Shown one piece after another: positions 1 through 7,016 of a stretch of 8,362 nucleotides of DNA. Made by a program: the position numbers and the translations under genes. The stretch comes from Deltaproteobacteria bacterium (GTDB lineage Bacteria > Bdellovibrionota > UBA1018): contig JACQAU010000064.1 of NCBI GenBank assembly GCA_016194835.1, positions 1 to 8,362 on the forward strand, given 5' to 3'. Within the stretch, counting starts at the first letter, position 1. Every line of letters starts with the position of its first letter. Under the pieces are notes generated by a model. It made no database searches. It was given only the letters and a program-made list of their open reading frames with translations, and had not been told where the DNA came from.

Positions 1-1
1 T

Positions 2-1618
2 TCTCCTTATTTGATTTTAGCAGGTGGGGTGCTTGCTTTTTTGATTTATCACGTTTTTTTAAATAAAAAACAACGACTGTTGGATTATAGAGGACTCTCT
101 GACTTGTTGATTCATATTCATTCTCCAACTGCCCCTGAACAGCCCAGGCATTGGATCGTGCGAAGTGCCTGTTCTTTGCTCTTTACTCTCATTGGAGGTC
201 CCGTGGGCGGAGAAGGAGCAGCAATCGAAGCTTCACAAGGTTTTGCTGCTTTGCAGCGTCCGCGTTCCTCGCGATGGTTTGAACAAATGCGAAGAACAGA
301 CGCAGCAAGCGCATTGACAGCTGGTTTGTCTGCTAGTTTTGGAGCACCATTTGCTGCAGTTTTAGTTCCTATTGAGTTAGGAATTGGAGGACGCACTCTG
401 TCTGTAGCCATTAGTGGGTTGACCGCTTTTGTGAGTGTTCGCATCTTGGATAGAACATTTTCATTAGAGAGATTTCATTTCGGTTTAGAATTGTTTAGTT
501 TTGATATTTATAGATTGCAACAATGGATGTGGCTATTGTCTTTGGCGATTTTATGTGGAGTGCTATCGGCTGGAATTATTCATTTAATACGTTATTTTCA
601 AATAAATTTTTCTCATCTTTTTAAATTCAATATTTTGTTTCGTATTTTGTTAGGAGTAAGTGCGCTTTTTCTTCTAGCATGTATCCATGCACCATCTCAT
701 CTCCCACCTGGTATTTTACTGGAGAATATCCTCCTCTCTAAAAGTTTTTTGCCAGAGACAGCGCTTTGTTTTATTACACTACTGGCTAGTTTGGCTTTGT
801 TTTTATCTTGTTTTGGCACCTTAGGTGTTTTTTGGCCGCTCTTTGCACTGGGTGGGTTACTTGGTGTTGGTGTAGATCATTTTTTCTCTCCCGTGGGTTC
901 TGAAAGTTCTGGTTTATTTTTAATGGCCGGAGGAGTGGGGGTTCTGTCTTCGGTTTTGGGTATTCCTTTGTCTAGTGCAGTTTTAACTTTTGAGTTCAGT
1001 CAAAGAATACAAGTCTTTATTCCTTGTCTGATGGTTGGGCTTTTGGCTAGACAAATTCGTATTTGGTTGCTTACATCGCCCCTGATTAACAAAGATTTAG
1101 AAGCAAAGGGATTATCTTTGGTGTCTGGAAGATCTTTTTCTATTTTAGATTCGATTTCAGTGCAAGACGCTATGGTAACTGATTTTGAGATTGTCCATGA
1201 AAAAGAATCTATTAGTGAACTTTATGTAAAGATACTGAAAACAAAATATCCTTTTTTGCCAGTAGTGAGTGATCGCGGTAAATATATTGGGATTTTAACC
1301 GTAGATATGATCGAGGAAAGTTGGCAAAATCAGGATGACAATAATCAAAAAGATGAACATGTCCCTCTTAATAAGCTTTTAGAGGCAAAGGATTTGCTTT
1401 ATCGTTCGGATTTTTTGGCAGGTTCTTTGCCTGGTTCTATGGCAAGGACATTGAGATCGACAGATAAACTTTCTGCAACTACTAGTTTATTTGATGATAT
1501 TCCATGTGCACCAGTACTAAATGAAGATGATAAAATAGTAGGCCTCCTTTTTGTTTACAATGTGCGTTTTGCGTATGAGCGTGAAGAAGTTCGTCGTTCA
1601 TTAAAAACCCTCGCCTGA
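2..1618 (+). CDS. ClC-family chloride channel/transporter with C-terminal CBS pair (5' partial)
   Basis: This is an inner-membrane ClC protein moving chloride or another anion, either as a channel or as an anion/proton antiporter. The frame is open from position 2; the TTG at 11 is probably internal, because the gating glutamate lies only about 70 residues in, whereas it is near residue 148 in E. coli ClC. Roughly 80 N-terminal residues, including the GSGIP motif, should lie upstream. Counting from the codon at position 2: motif GGPVGGEGA (65-73) carries the gating Glu at 71, followed by ASFGAPFAAVL (111-121), GVFWPLFALGG (275-285, the GxFxP motif) and several hydrophobic segments up to about 355. 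The soluble tail has a CBS domain (about 386-441), an acidic polar linker (about 438-455) and a second, more degenerate CBS half (about 484-527). Oddities: the filter motif reads GGEGA instead of G(R/K)EGP, and Leu126 sits where E. coli ClC has its internal proton glutamate. The family call is firm; channel versus antiporter is undecided. Confidence 0.93.
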   Translation, partial: SPYLILAGGVLAFLIYHVFLNKKQRLLDYRGLSDLLIHIHSPTAPEQPRHWIVRSACSLLFTLIGGPVGGEGAAIEASQGFAALQRPRSSRWFEQMRRTDAASALTAGLSASFGAPFAAVLVPIELGIGGRTLSVAISGLTAFVSVRILDRTFSLERFHFGLELFSFDIYRLQQWMWLLSLAILCGVLSAGIIHLIRYFQINFSHLFKFNILFRILLGVSALFLLACIHAPSHLPPGILLENILLSKSFLPETALCFITLLASLALFLSCFGTLGVFWPLFALGGLLGVGVDHFFSPVGSESSGLFLMAGGVGVLSSVLGIPLSSAVLTFEFSQRIQVFIPCLMVGLLARQIRIWLLTSPLINKDLEAKGLSLVSGRSFSILDSISVQDAMVTDFEIVHEKESISELYVKILKTKYPFLPVVSDRGKYIGILTVDMIEESWQNQDDNNQKDEHVPLNKLLEAKDLLYRSDFLAGSLPGSMARTLRSTDKLSATTSLFDDIPCAPVLNEDDKIVGLLFVYNVRFAYEREEVRRSLKTLA

Positions 1619-1648
1619 ATGACAAAATTATAGTACCAACCAAGTACA

Positions 1649-3646
1649 ATGACGTTTTTAGATACACTCAATCCTCCACAAAAAGAAGCAGTGTTACATA
1701 CTGAAGGGCCTCTAATGATTTTAGCAGGAGCTGGGTCTGGAAAAACCAGAATGCTCACTGCACGCATTGCTTATTTAATTGAAAAACACTTAGCCGAGCC
1801 ATGGCAAATTTTAGCTGTTACTTTTACAAATAAAGCTGCAGAGGAAATGAAAGAACGGGTACGTGCGCTTATTAATACAACTTCGTTTATAGGATTTCCA
1901 GAGATTGGCACTTTTCATGCTATTTGTTTAAGAGTTTTAAGAAAAGAACTGCAGTACACTCCATTTGAAAAAGGATTTGTTATTTATGACGATAGTGATC
2001 AACTCAGCTTGATAAAGTCTATCCAAAAAAACTTTGATTTAGATCAAAACCAGTTTGCACCTAAAGCACTGCAGACGTGTATCAATCGATTTAAGTGTGA
2101 CGCGTTAGAACCGGATGATCTGGCGTGTCGTGGTGTAGATAGCAGAATAGTTGAGTTTTACAGGGTTTATCAAAAAGAACTTTTTAAAAATCAAGCTCTG
2201 GATTTTGGTGAAATTCTTTGTTTAATGGTTCGTGTTCTTAGGGATCACAGAGAAGTGCGAACAAAGTATCAAAAATTCTTTTCTTATCTGCATGTTGATG
2301 AATTTCAAGATACTAATCGTGTTCAATATTTACTTTTGTCTTTATTGACAGCCAGTGCTCATGGTGGAAATGAAAATCTTTGTATAGTAGGTGATGAAGA
2401 TCAGTCCATATACAAGTGGCGTGGAGCTGATATCAGAAATATTTTGGATTTTAAAAAAGATTTTCCAAAAACAAAAATGATTAAACTCGAACAAAATTAT
2501 CGATCCACTCAAACAATTGTTTCGGCTGCAAGTTATCTTATTCAGCATAACAGAGAGCGAAACAAGAAAATTTTATGGACAGAAAATACACAAGGAATGC
2601 CTATTTTGAGGATTCACTTTCCAGATGAACGGGCAGAAGCAGCCATGGCTGTTTCTGAGATAAAGCGTCTTTGTCAGAATGAAGGATATGCTTATTCGGA
2701 TTTTGCGATTTTTTATAGAACACACGCTCAAAGTAGACAGTTTGAGGACGTATTTCGCAGAGAAAAAATTTCACACAAACTTATTGGTGGTCTTCGCTTT
2801 TATGATCGAAAAGAAATCAAAGACATTTTGGCTTATTTTAAAGTTATTTTGAATCCTTTAGATTCTGTTAGTTTAAGACGCATTATCAATGTGCCTGGTC
2901 GTGGAATAGGTAAAACGACTATTGAAAAATGTGAGACTTTAACAAAAGAGAAATCACTTTGGGGGGTTTTTAAAAATCCAAGTGAGTTAGGTAATTCTGT
3001 AGTTAAGAAACTTAGTGGATTTGTGTCACTAATTCAGAAATTTCAATCGGAGCAACCTTGTATTACCTTGGTGGATCTTTATTCGATGATATTAGAAGAT
3101 ACTGGATATATTAGAGAGCTAAAACAAGAAGGTACAATCGAGGCTATGTCTCGAATTGAAAACTTAGAAGAATTGAGCACTGTTTTGCAAGAGTTTGAGG
3201 AAGATGTGTCGTCGGATGTAGAAAAAAAAGAACTTTTACCACTTTTTTTAGAACAGGCTTTGCTCATTCCAGAAGACGAGAGTCAAAATGGATTTTCTCA
3301 AGACGCAGGGTTTGTAAGTTTGATGACACTACATTCGTCTAAGGGGTTAGAATTTCCCGTGGTTTTTATGGTAGGAATGGAAGAGGGGCTTTTTCCGTCC
3401 ATTAAGATTTGGGAGGAGACAAGTGAAGAAATTGAAGAAGAACGCAGGCTTTGCTATGTGGGTATGACACGAGCCCGCGAAAGACTTTATCTTTTTCATG
3501 CAGCAATGCGGAGAATTTGGGGTGAAATTTTAGTTCAAAAACCGGCTAGATTTTTTCTAGAGATTCCTGAAGAGTTTATTGAGTATCGAGATTTTTCATA
3601 TGGCCTAAGACCGCAGTCTTTTAGGATAAAAGGAGCATTTCGTTAG
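1649..3646 (+). CDS. uvrD: UvrD/Rep/PcrA-type superfamily 1A DNA helicase
   Basis: This 665-residue ATP-dependent 3'-5' DNA helicase acts in repair, replication restart or removal of proteins from DNA. All SF1A motifs are visible: Q motif LNPPQKEAV (7-15), Walker A GAGSGKT (27-33, Lys32), Ia TFTNKAAEEM (58-67), II DEFQDTN (217-223), III GDEDQSIYKWRGA (248-260), IV LEQNYRST (280-287), V LHSSKGLEF (561-569) and VI YVGMTRARERL (603-613). The 2B signature GGLRFYDRKEIKD (380-392) and VPGRGIG (415-421) resemble UvrD/PcrA. The chain stops about 25 residues after ARFFLEIP, so it lacks the C-terminal extension with the Tudor-like RNA-polymerase-binding domain of PcrA/UvrD. Total length is close to Rep (673 in E. 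coli), so Rep or UvrD orthology is open. The ATG at 1649 fits the family start, but no Shine-Dalgarno sequence precedes it. It lies 30 bp after the ClC gene and may be co-transcribed; a TATAGT at 1629-1634 is a weak promoter candidate without a matching -35. Confidence 0.95.
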   Translation: MTFLDTLNPPQKEAVLHTEGPLMILAGAGSGKTRMLTARIAYLIEKHLAEPWQILAVTFTNKAAEEMKERVRALINTTSFIGFPEIGTFHAICLRVLRKELQYTPFEKGFVIYDDSDQLSLIKSIQKNFDLDQNQFAPKALQTCINRFKCDALEPDDLACRGVDSRIVEFYRVYQKELFKNQALDFGEILCLMVRVLRDHREVRTKYQKFFSYLHVDEFQDTNRVQYLLLSLLTASAHGGNENLCIVGDEDQSIYKWRGADIRNILDFKKDFPKTKMIKLEQNYRSTQTIVSAASYLIQHNRERNKKILWTENTQGMPILRIHFPDERAEAAMAVSEIKRLCQNEGYAYSDFAIFYRTHAQSRQFEDVFRREKISHKLIGGLRFYDRKEIKDILAYFKVILNPLDSVSLRRIINVPGRGIGKTTIEKCETLTKEKSLWGVFKNPSELGNSVVKKLSGFVSLIQKFQSEQPCITLVDLYSMILEDTGYIRELKQEGTIEAMSRIENLEELSTVLQEFEEDVSSDVEKKELLPLFLEQALLIPEDESQNGFSQDAGFVSLMTLHSSKGLEFPVVFMVGMEEGLFPSIKIWEETSEEIEEERRLCYVGMTRARERLYLFHAAMRRIWGEILVQKPARFFLEIPEEFIEYRDFSYGLRPQSFRIKGAFR

Positions 3647-3733
3647 TATTTTTTCGAGTGCTTGTTTTAAACCCTCTCTAATGAGGAGCGATATTTAGAA
3701 ATTTCACAGATTACCGCCCCTTTTTGAAGTCCC

Positions 3734-3762
3734 CCAAAATGAGGTTCATTTTGGCTTTTTTT
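3734..3762 (+). terminator. Rho-independent terminator of the helicase transcript
   Basis: A perfect 9-bp stem (CCAAAATGA pairing with TCATTTTGG) with a 3-nt GGT loop is followed by C and seven T residues. It lies about 90 bp beyond the helicase stop codon. On the minus strand the hairpin is followed by GGGGACTTC rather than a T tract, so it should work as a terminator only for + strand transcription. The stem is only moderately GC-rich. Confidence 0.75.
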
Positions 3763-3771
3763 ATCCCAGTT

Positions 3772-3791
3772 GTGCTAAGTCCTTTTAGCAC
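3772..3791. repeat. Perfect 7-bp inverted repeat (hairpin)
   Basis: GTGCTAA pairs with TTAGCAC around a 6-nt loop (GTCCTT). There is no T tract on either side in either orientation, so it is not a classical terminator. It falls just downstream of the minus-strand promoter at 3808-3836 and would form a stem-loop near the 5' end of that transcript. A protein-binding palindrome is an alternative. Confidence 0.5.
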
Positions 3792-3807
3792 GCCCTTAAC
3801 TAAGCGA

Positions 3808-3836
3808 ACTATAGGTTTTTACATGCTGTGTGTCAA
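3808..3836 (-). promoter_or_regulatory. Strong sigma70-type promoter on the minus strand
   Basis: Read on the minus strand: -35 TTGACA (plus positions 3836-3831, full consensus), a 17-bp spacer, and -10 TATAGT (plus 3813-3808, one mismatch to TATAAT). The 20-30 bp upstream of the -35 (plus 3837-3868) are nearly all A/T, resembling an UP element. Predicted initiation is near plus position 3800-3802, with transcription leftwards through the two hairpins towards the end of the helicase gene. No gene follows on this strand, so the product would be a non-coding or antisense RNA. The promoter match is seen directly; its activity is inferred. Confidence 0.5.
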
Positions 3837-3859
3837 CATATTTTTATTAAAATATATAA

Positions 3860-3883
3860 TAATATCAAATGGTTAATATCAAA
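3860..3883. repeat. 10-bp direct repeat, 14-bp period
   Basis: TAATATCAAA occurs at 3860-3869 and again at 3874-3883, separated by TGGT. A shorter AAACATT duplication follows at 3881-3887 and 3889-3895. The repeats sit in the AT-rich spacer between the two divergent promoters. They could be a regulator-binding site or chance in low-complexity DNA. Confidence 0.4.
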
Positions 3884-4005
3884 CATTGAAACATTTCGCA
3901 GACTATAAAATTATTATCTTGGTATGAAATTTATGGTTAAAATCTGTTGCATTTTAGTCCATCATAAAATAGTTTTGCTAATACATGTTTAAAGTTGATG
4001 AAGCA

Positions 4006-4035
4006 TTGACTCTTAAAATTGCACTTCTTTATGAT
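4006..4035 (+). promoter_or_regulatory. Promoter of the gatA-gatB-asmA-like operon
   Basis: -35 TTGACT (4006-4011), an 18-bp spacer and -10 TATGAT (4030-4035), each box with one mismatch to consensus. Initiation near 4042 gives a leader of about 30 nt before the gatA ATG at 4073. This placement rules out the upstream TTG at 4019 as the gatA start, because that codon lies inside the promoter. Confidence 0.6.
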
Positions 4036-4062
4036 AGTTTTAAAGTCCCCTCTATTATCTCT

Positions 4063-4067
4063 GGTGA
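4063..4067 (+). promoter_or_regulatory. gatA ribosome binding site
   Basis: GGTGA, complementary to the 16S rRNA tail (UCACC), lies 5 nt before the ATG at 4073. It supports that ATG over the in-frame TTG at 4019. Confidence 0.55.
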
Positions 4068-4072
4068 ATAAT

Positions 4073-5533
4073 ATGGATTTATATAATAACATTAAACAAA
4101 TTCATGAAGCCTATAACAAAAAACTTCTTTCTCCCATTGAGCTCACAAAAGGTTATTTTCAGAAAATAAAAGCTTCAAAACACAACGCATACTTAACCCT
4201 GTGTGAAGAACGGGCAACTCAGCAAGCAAAAAAAGCAGATCAAATTCTGGCTCAAGCAGGCCAAATCCCGCATGATAGATTTCCTTTGTTGGGTATCCCG
4301 ATTGGTATAAAAGACGTGCTCACAATCGAAGGTGTCAGAACTACTTGCGCGTCTCGTATGTTAGAGCATTATATCCCACCCTATACTGCTACTTCAGTAT
4401 TAAGACTAGAAACCGCAGGAGCTATTGTATTAGGTAAACTTAATATGGATGAGTTTGCCATGGGTAGTTCGAACGAAAATTCGGCATTTGGTCCTGTATT
4501 GCACCCCACACATCACGATAGAGTTCCGGGAGGCTCAAGCGGTGGATCCGCTACTGCAGTTAAAGCAGGTCTATGCGTTGCTGCTTTAGGCACTGATACT
4601 GGCGGCTCTGTCAGACTACCTGCCAGTTATTGCGGTATTGTCGGGATGAAGCCCACTTATGGCACAGTCAGTCGTTTTGGGCTCGTAGCTTTTGCTTCGT
4701 CTTTGGATCAAGTAGGCCCGCTAGCCAACACCGTAGAAGACGTCGCAAAACTTTTAGATGTAATGGCTGGGCATGATCCCAGTGATTCGACTTCATTGTG
4801 TACGCAAAAGGTAAATTATACAGACCTTATACAAACAACATTTGATTTAAAAAACTTAAAAATTGGAGTCCCTAACGAATATTTTATGGGAGGATTGCAG
4901 CCTGGAGTAGACAGCTCTGTTCACAGTGCACTCAAATGGTGTGAAACCCAGGGAGCCAAACTTATTTCTGTTAATTTGCCGCATACAAAGTATGCAGTTG
5001 CAGTTTATTATATCATTGCAGTGAGTGAGGCTTCGAGTAATTTGGCGCGATATGATTCTGTAAGATTTGGAGTACGCCATCCTGGTAAAACAGAACAAGA
5101 CTTGGTTGAGTTTTATAAAAAAGCTCGTTCACTTTTTGGTGCCGAAGTAAAAAGAAGAATTATTTTAGGAACCTTTAGTTTATCAAGCGGCTACTATGAC
5201 GCTTATTATAAACGCGCCTGCCAGGTCCGAAGACTAATCCAACAAGACTTTGACAAAGCTTTTAATGAGGTAGACGTGATACTGTCTCCAGTCTCGCCGA
5301 CTACGGCTTTTAAAATTGGCGAAAAAACTTCAGACCCATTACAAATGTATCTGATGGATATTTTTACTATCCCTGTAAATCTGGCAGGACTCCCAGCATT
5401 AAGTGTGCCCTGTGGAAAAGATAACGAAGGACTTCCTGTTGGGCTTCATATGATCGGACCTGCTTTTGGTGATGGAAAACTTCTTGCCATTGCCAATGCA
5501 TTTGAAAAAGGATTTACTATAAATCATGGCTAA
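4073..5533 (+). CDS. gatA: Asp-tRNA(Asn)/Glu-tRNA(Gln) amidotransferase subunit A
   Basis: GatA is the glutaminase subunit of GatCAB: an amidase-signature enzyme that hydrolyses glutamine and channels ammonia to GatB. The 486-residue length matches the family. With the ATG at 4073 as residue 1, the Ser-cisSer-Lys triad is Lys80 (GIPIGIKDV), Ser155 (GGSSGGS) and Ser179 (DTGGSVR), each one residue off the S. aureus positions 79, 154 and 178. KPTYGTVSRFGLVAFASSLD and the C-terminal MDIFTIPVNLAGLP / GLPVGLHMIGP blocks are also typical. The N-terminus (MDLYNN..., then SPIELTKGY) aligns with other GatA proteins, unlike the 18-residue extension from the TTG at 4019. Small variations: RLPAS follows GGSV where RQPA is usual, and Thr in PTYGT where Arg is common. 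The stop overlaps the gatB start by 8 bp. gatC is not upstream. Confidence 0.97.
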   Translation: MDLYNNIKQIHEAYNKKLLSPIELTKGYFQKIKASKHNAYLTLCEERATQQAKKADQILAQAGQIPHDRFPLLGIPIGIKDVLTIEGVRTTCASRMLEHYIPPYTATSVLRLETAGAIVLGKLNMDEFAMGSSNENSAFGPVLHPTHHDRVPGGSSGGSATAVKAGLCVAALGTDTGGSVRLPASYCGIVGMKPTYGTVSRFGLVAFASSLDQVGPLANTVEDVAKLLDVMAGHDPSDSTSLCTQKVNYTDLIQTTFDLKNLKIGVPNEYFMGGLQPGVDSSVHSALKWCETQGAKLISVNLPHTKYAVAVYYIIAVSEASSNLARYDSVRFGVRHPGKTEQDLVEFYKKARSLFGAEVKRRIILGTFSLSSGYYDAYYKRACQVRRLIQQDFDKAFNEVDVILSPVSPTTAFKIGEKTSDPLQMYLMDIFTIPVNLAGLPALSVPCGKDNEGLPVGLHMIGPAFGDGKLLAIANAFEKGFTINHG

Positions 5534-7016
5534 TGTTTATGAAGCTGTAATAGGCTTAGAAGTTCATGCGCAGCTTTCAACGGAGACTAAGATTTTTTGT
5601 TCCTGCCAGGCGCGTGTAGAATCTGGAAAAACAGAAATCCCAGCCAATAGTAATACTTGTCCGATTTGCGCCGGGCATCCCGGTATACTTCCGGTATTAA
5701 ATAAAAAAGTGGTGGAATACGCCATTAAGGCTGGACTTGCTACTGGTTGTGAAATTAGTTTAGTAAATATTTTTGCCAGGAAGAATTATTTTTACCCAGA
5801 TCTTCCAAAGGGATATCAAATTAGTCAGTATGAAAATCCGATATGTGAAAATGGTTTTTTAGAAATCATCACAAAAGACGGTATAAAGAAAAAAATTAAT
5901 ATTCAAAGAATTCATATGGAAGAAGATGCCGGCAAAAATGTTCACTTGGCCGAGTTTTCTCTTGTAAACTTAAATCGTGCCGGTGTTCCTCTTATTGAAA
6001 TTGTAAGTGGTCCTGATATGCGCTCAGCAGAAGAAGCCGGTGTTTATTTGCGTGGCTTGCATGCGATTTTAACTTACTTGGATATTTGTGATGGAAATAT
6101 GCAAGAAGGAAATTTCCGTTGTGATGCCAATATTAGTATTAGGCCACGGGGAGCAAAAGAATTTGGAACAAGAACTGAAATTAAAAATGTTAATTCTTTT
6201 AGGTTTGTAGAAAAAGCGCTTGATTATGAAATTAAAAGACAAACCGATGTGGTTCAGTCTGGTCAAAAAGTCATACTAGAAACTAGAACTTATGACTCTG
6301 GTCGGGGGATCACTTTGTCTTTGCGCACTAAAGAAGAAGCTCATGACTATCGTTATTTTCCGGAGCCTGATTTGATACCACTTCAGATCAGCCAAGAGTT
6401 AGTTGAAGAAATAAAAAACGTTTTGCCAGAATTGCCTTCGCAAAAAAAGGAGCGTTTTGCTAAAGATTTCGGCTTATCTTCTTATGACGCTTCTGTTTTG
6501 ACATCCTCAAAGAATTTGGCATTATTTTTTGAAAAAGCAGTGCGGAAACTTGTTTTAAAAGGATGGAATATTTTAGATGCATCAAAACCTATGGCTAATT
6601 TTTTAACAGGTGAAGTTGCAAGGCTTTTGAATGACGAGAATATAGAAATTAATCAGAGTAAATTGCAAATTGATCACATTGTTGATGTTGTAACGGCAGT
6701 AAAAGATGGCTTGCTTTCGAGTACTGGAGCAAAACAAGTAATTGCTATGGCGTGGAAAAACGGGGATAGTGTTAGCATAATTATTGATCGCGAGGGATTA
6801 AGGCAAGTTAGTGATAATAATATTTTAGAACAAATTGTAGAAAAAATAATTGCTAATTATCCAGTACAGATGACACAATATCTGTCATGCAAAGAAAAAA
6901 TATTAGGTTTTTTAGTGGGTCAAGCCATGAAAGAAAGTGCTGGCAAAGCAAATCCAGTAGTGATTCAGGATTTATTTATGAAAAAATTAAAAGGGGATCA
7001 TAATGCGTCTTCTTAA
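5526..7016 (+). CDS. gatB: Asp-tRNA(Asn)/Glu-tRNA(Gln) amidotransferase subunit B
   Basis: GatB is the tRNA-binding kinase/transamidase subunit of GatCAB: it phosphorylates the side chain of misacylated Glu- or Asp-tRNA and transfers ammonia delivered by GatA. It has 496 residues, slightly above the usual 475-480. The N-terminal catalytic domain has IGLEVHAQL (9-17), a zinc-site Cys set C25/C27 and C45/C48 (FCSC...TCPIC), the signature RKNYFYPDLPKGYQISQYE (85-103), HMEEDAGK (130-137), DGNMQEGNFRCDANISIRP (189-207) and EEAHDYRYFPEPDL (270-283). The C-terminal helical plus YqeY-like domain ends with the classic block LGFLVGQAMK (460-469) and GKANP (473-477). The four zinc cysteines put it with zinc-containing GatB proteins rather than the S. 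aureus type. Its ATG overlaps the end of gatA by 8 bp with only a weak, distant AAAGGA upstream, suggesting translational coupling. Confidence 0.97.
   Translation: MANVYEAVIGLEVHAQLSTETKIFCSCQARVESGKTEIPANSNTCPICAGHPGILPVLNKKVVEYAIKAGLATGCEISLVNIFARKNYFYPDLPKGYQISQYENPICENGFLEIITKDGIKKKINIQRIHMEEDAGKNVHLAEFSLVNLNRAGVPLIEIVSGPDMRSAEEAGVYLRGLHAILTYLDICDGNMQEGNFRCDANISIRPRGAKEFGTRTEIKNVNSFRFVEKALDYEIKRQTDVVQSGQKVILETRTYDSGRGITLSLRTKEEAHDYRYFPEPDLIPLQISQELVEEIKNVLPELPSQKKERFAKDFGLSSYDASVLTSSKNLALFFEKAVRKLVLKGWNILDASKPMANFLTGEVARLLNDENIEINQSKLQIDHIVDVVTAVKDGLLSSTGAKQVIAMAWKNGDSVSIIIDREGLRQVSDNNILEQIVEKIIANYPVQMTQYLSCKEKILGFLVGQAMKESAGKANPVVIQDLFMKKLKGDHNASS
6991..6997 (+). promoter_or_regulatory. 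Ribosome binding site of the AsmA-like gene
   Basis: AAGGGGA lies 5 nt before the ATG at 7003 and inside the end of gatB. It fixes this ATG as the start and makes the 14-bp overlap with gatB credible. Confidence 0.55.

Larger units (their letters stand above)
3647..4072. other. Intergenic region between helicase gene and gatA
   Basis: This 426-bp stretch has no convincing coding frame: all forward frames hit stops within short distances, and no GatC-like reading frame or remnant was found. It contains a rho-independent terminator for the upstream gene, a second perfect hairpin, a minus-strand promoter, an AT-rich segment (about 3837-4005) with a direct repeat, and the gatA promoter, each listed separately. 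The only short minus-strand peptide seen inside (starting ATG at 3750-3748, 12 codons) has no convincing ribosome binding site and is not called. Confidence 0.8.

Noticed and set aside
118..444. Minus-strand 108-codon open frame inside the ClC gene
   Set aside because: It lies wholly antisense to a well-supported ClC frame and its product has no recognisable motif; it is a shadow frame.
1556..1640. Dedicated promoter for the helicase gene within the ClC 3' end
   Set aside because: TATAGT at 1629-1634 has no -35 at the proper distance, and other combinations match consensus poorly; read-through from the ClC gene is equally likely.
1482..1767. Two overlapping minus-strand frames (61 and 70 codons) across the ClC-helicase junction
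   Set aside because: Both overlap conserved parts of real genes (second CBS half and helicase Walker A region), lack ribosome binding sites and show no domain.
2342..3267. Minus-strand frames at 2342-2548 and 3079-3267
   Set aside because: They are antisense to helicase motifs III-IV and the 2B domain; compositionally they are shadows of AT-rich coding DNA.
3748..3750. Minus-strand 12-codon peptide starting at the ATG within the terminator hairpin
   Set aside because: Very short, with no properly spaced ribosome binding site; it could be a leader peptide only if the minus-strand transcript is real.
3650..3810. tRNA, SRP RNA, RNase P RNA, tmRNA or T-box leader in the intergenic region
   Set aside because: No T-loop GTTCRA with cloverleaf partners, no SRP tetraloop core, no RNase P or tmRNA core, and no T-box sequence could be found on either strand.
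4019..4072. N-terminal extension of GatA from a TTG at 4019
   Set aside because: The TTG lies within the predicted promoter (between -35 and -10), the 18 extra residues do not match GatA N-termini, and the ATG at 4073 has a GGTGA ribosome binding site.
4856..6266. Minus-strand frames at 4856-5098 and 6069-6266
   Set aside because: Antisense to conserved GatA and GatB segments, with no independent support.
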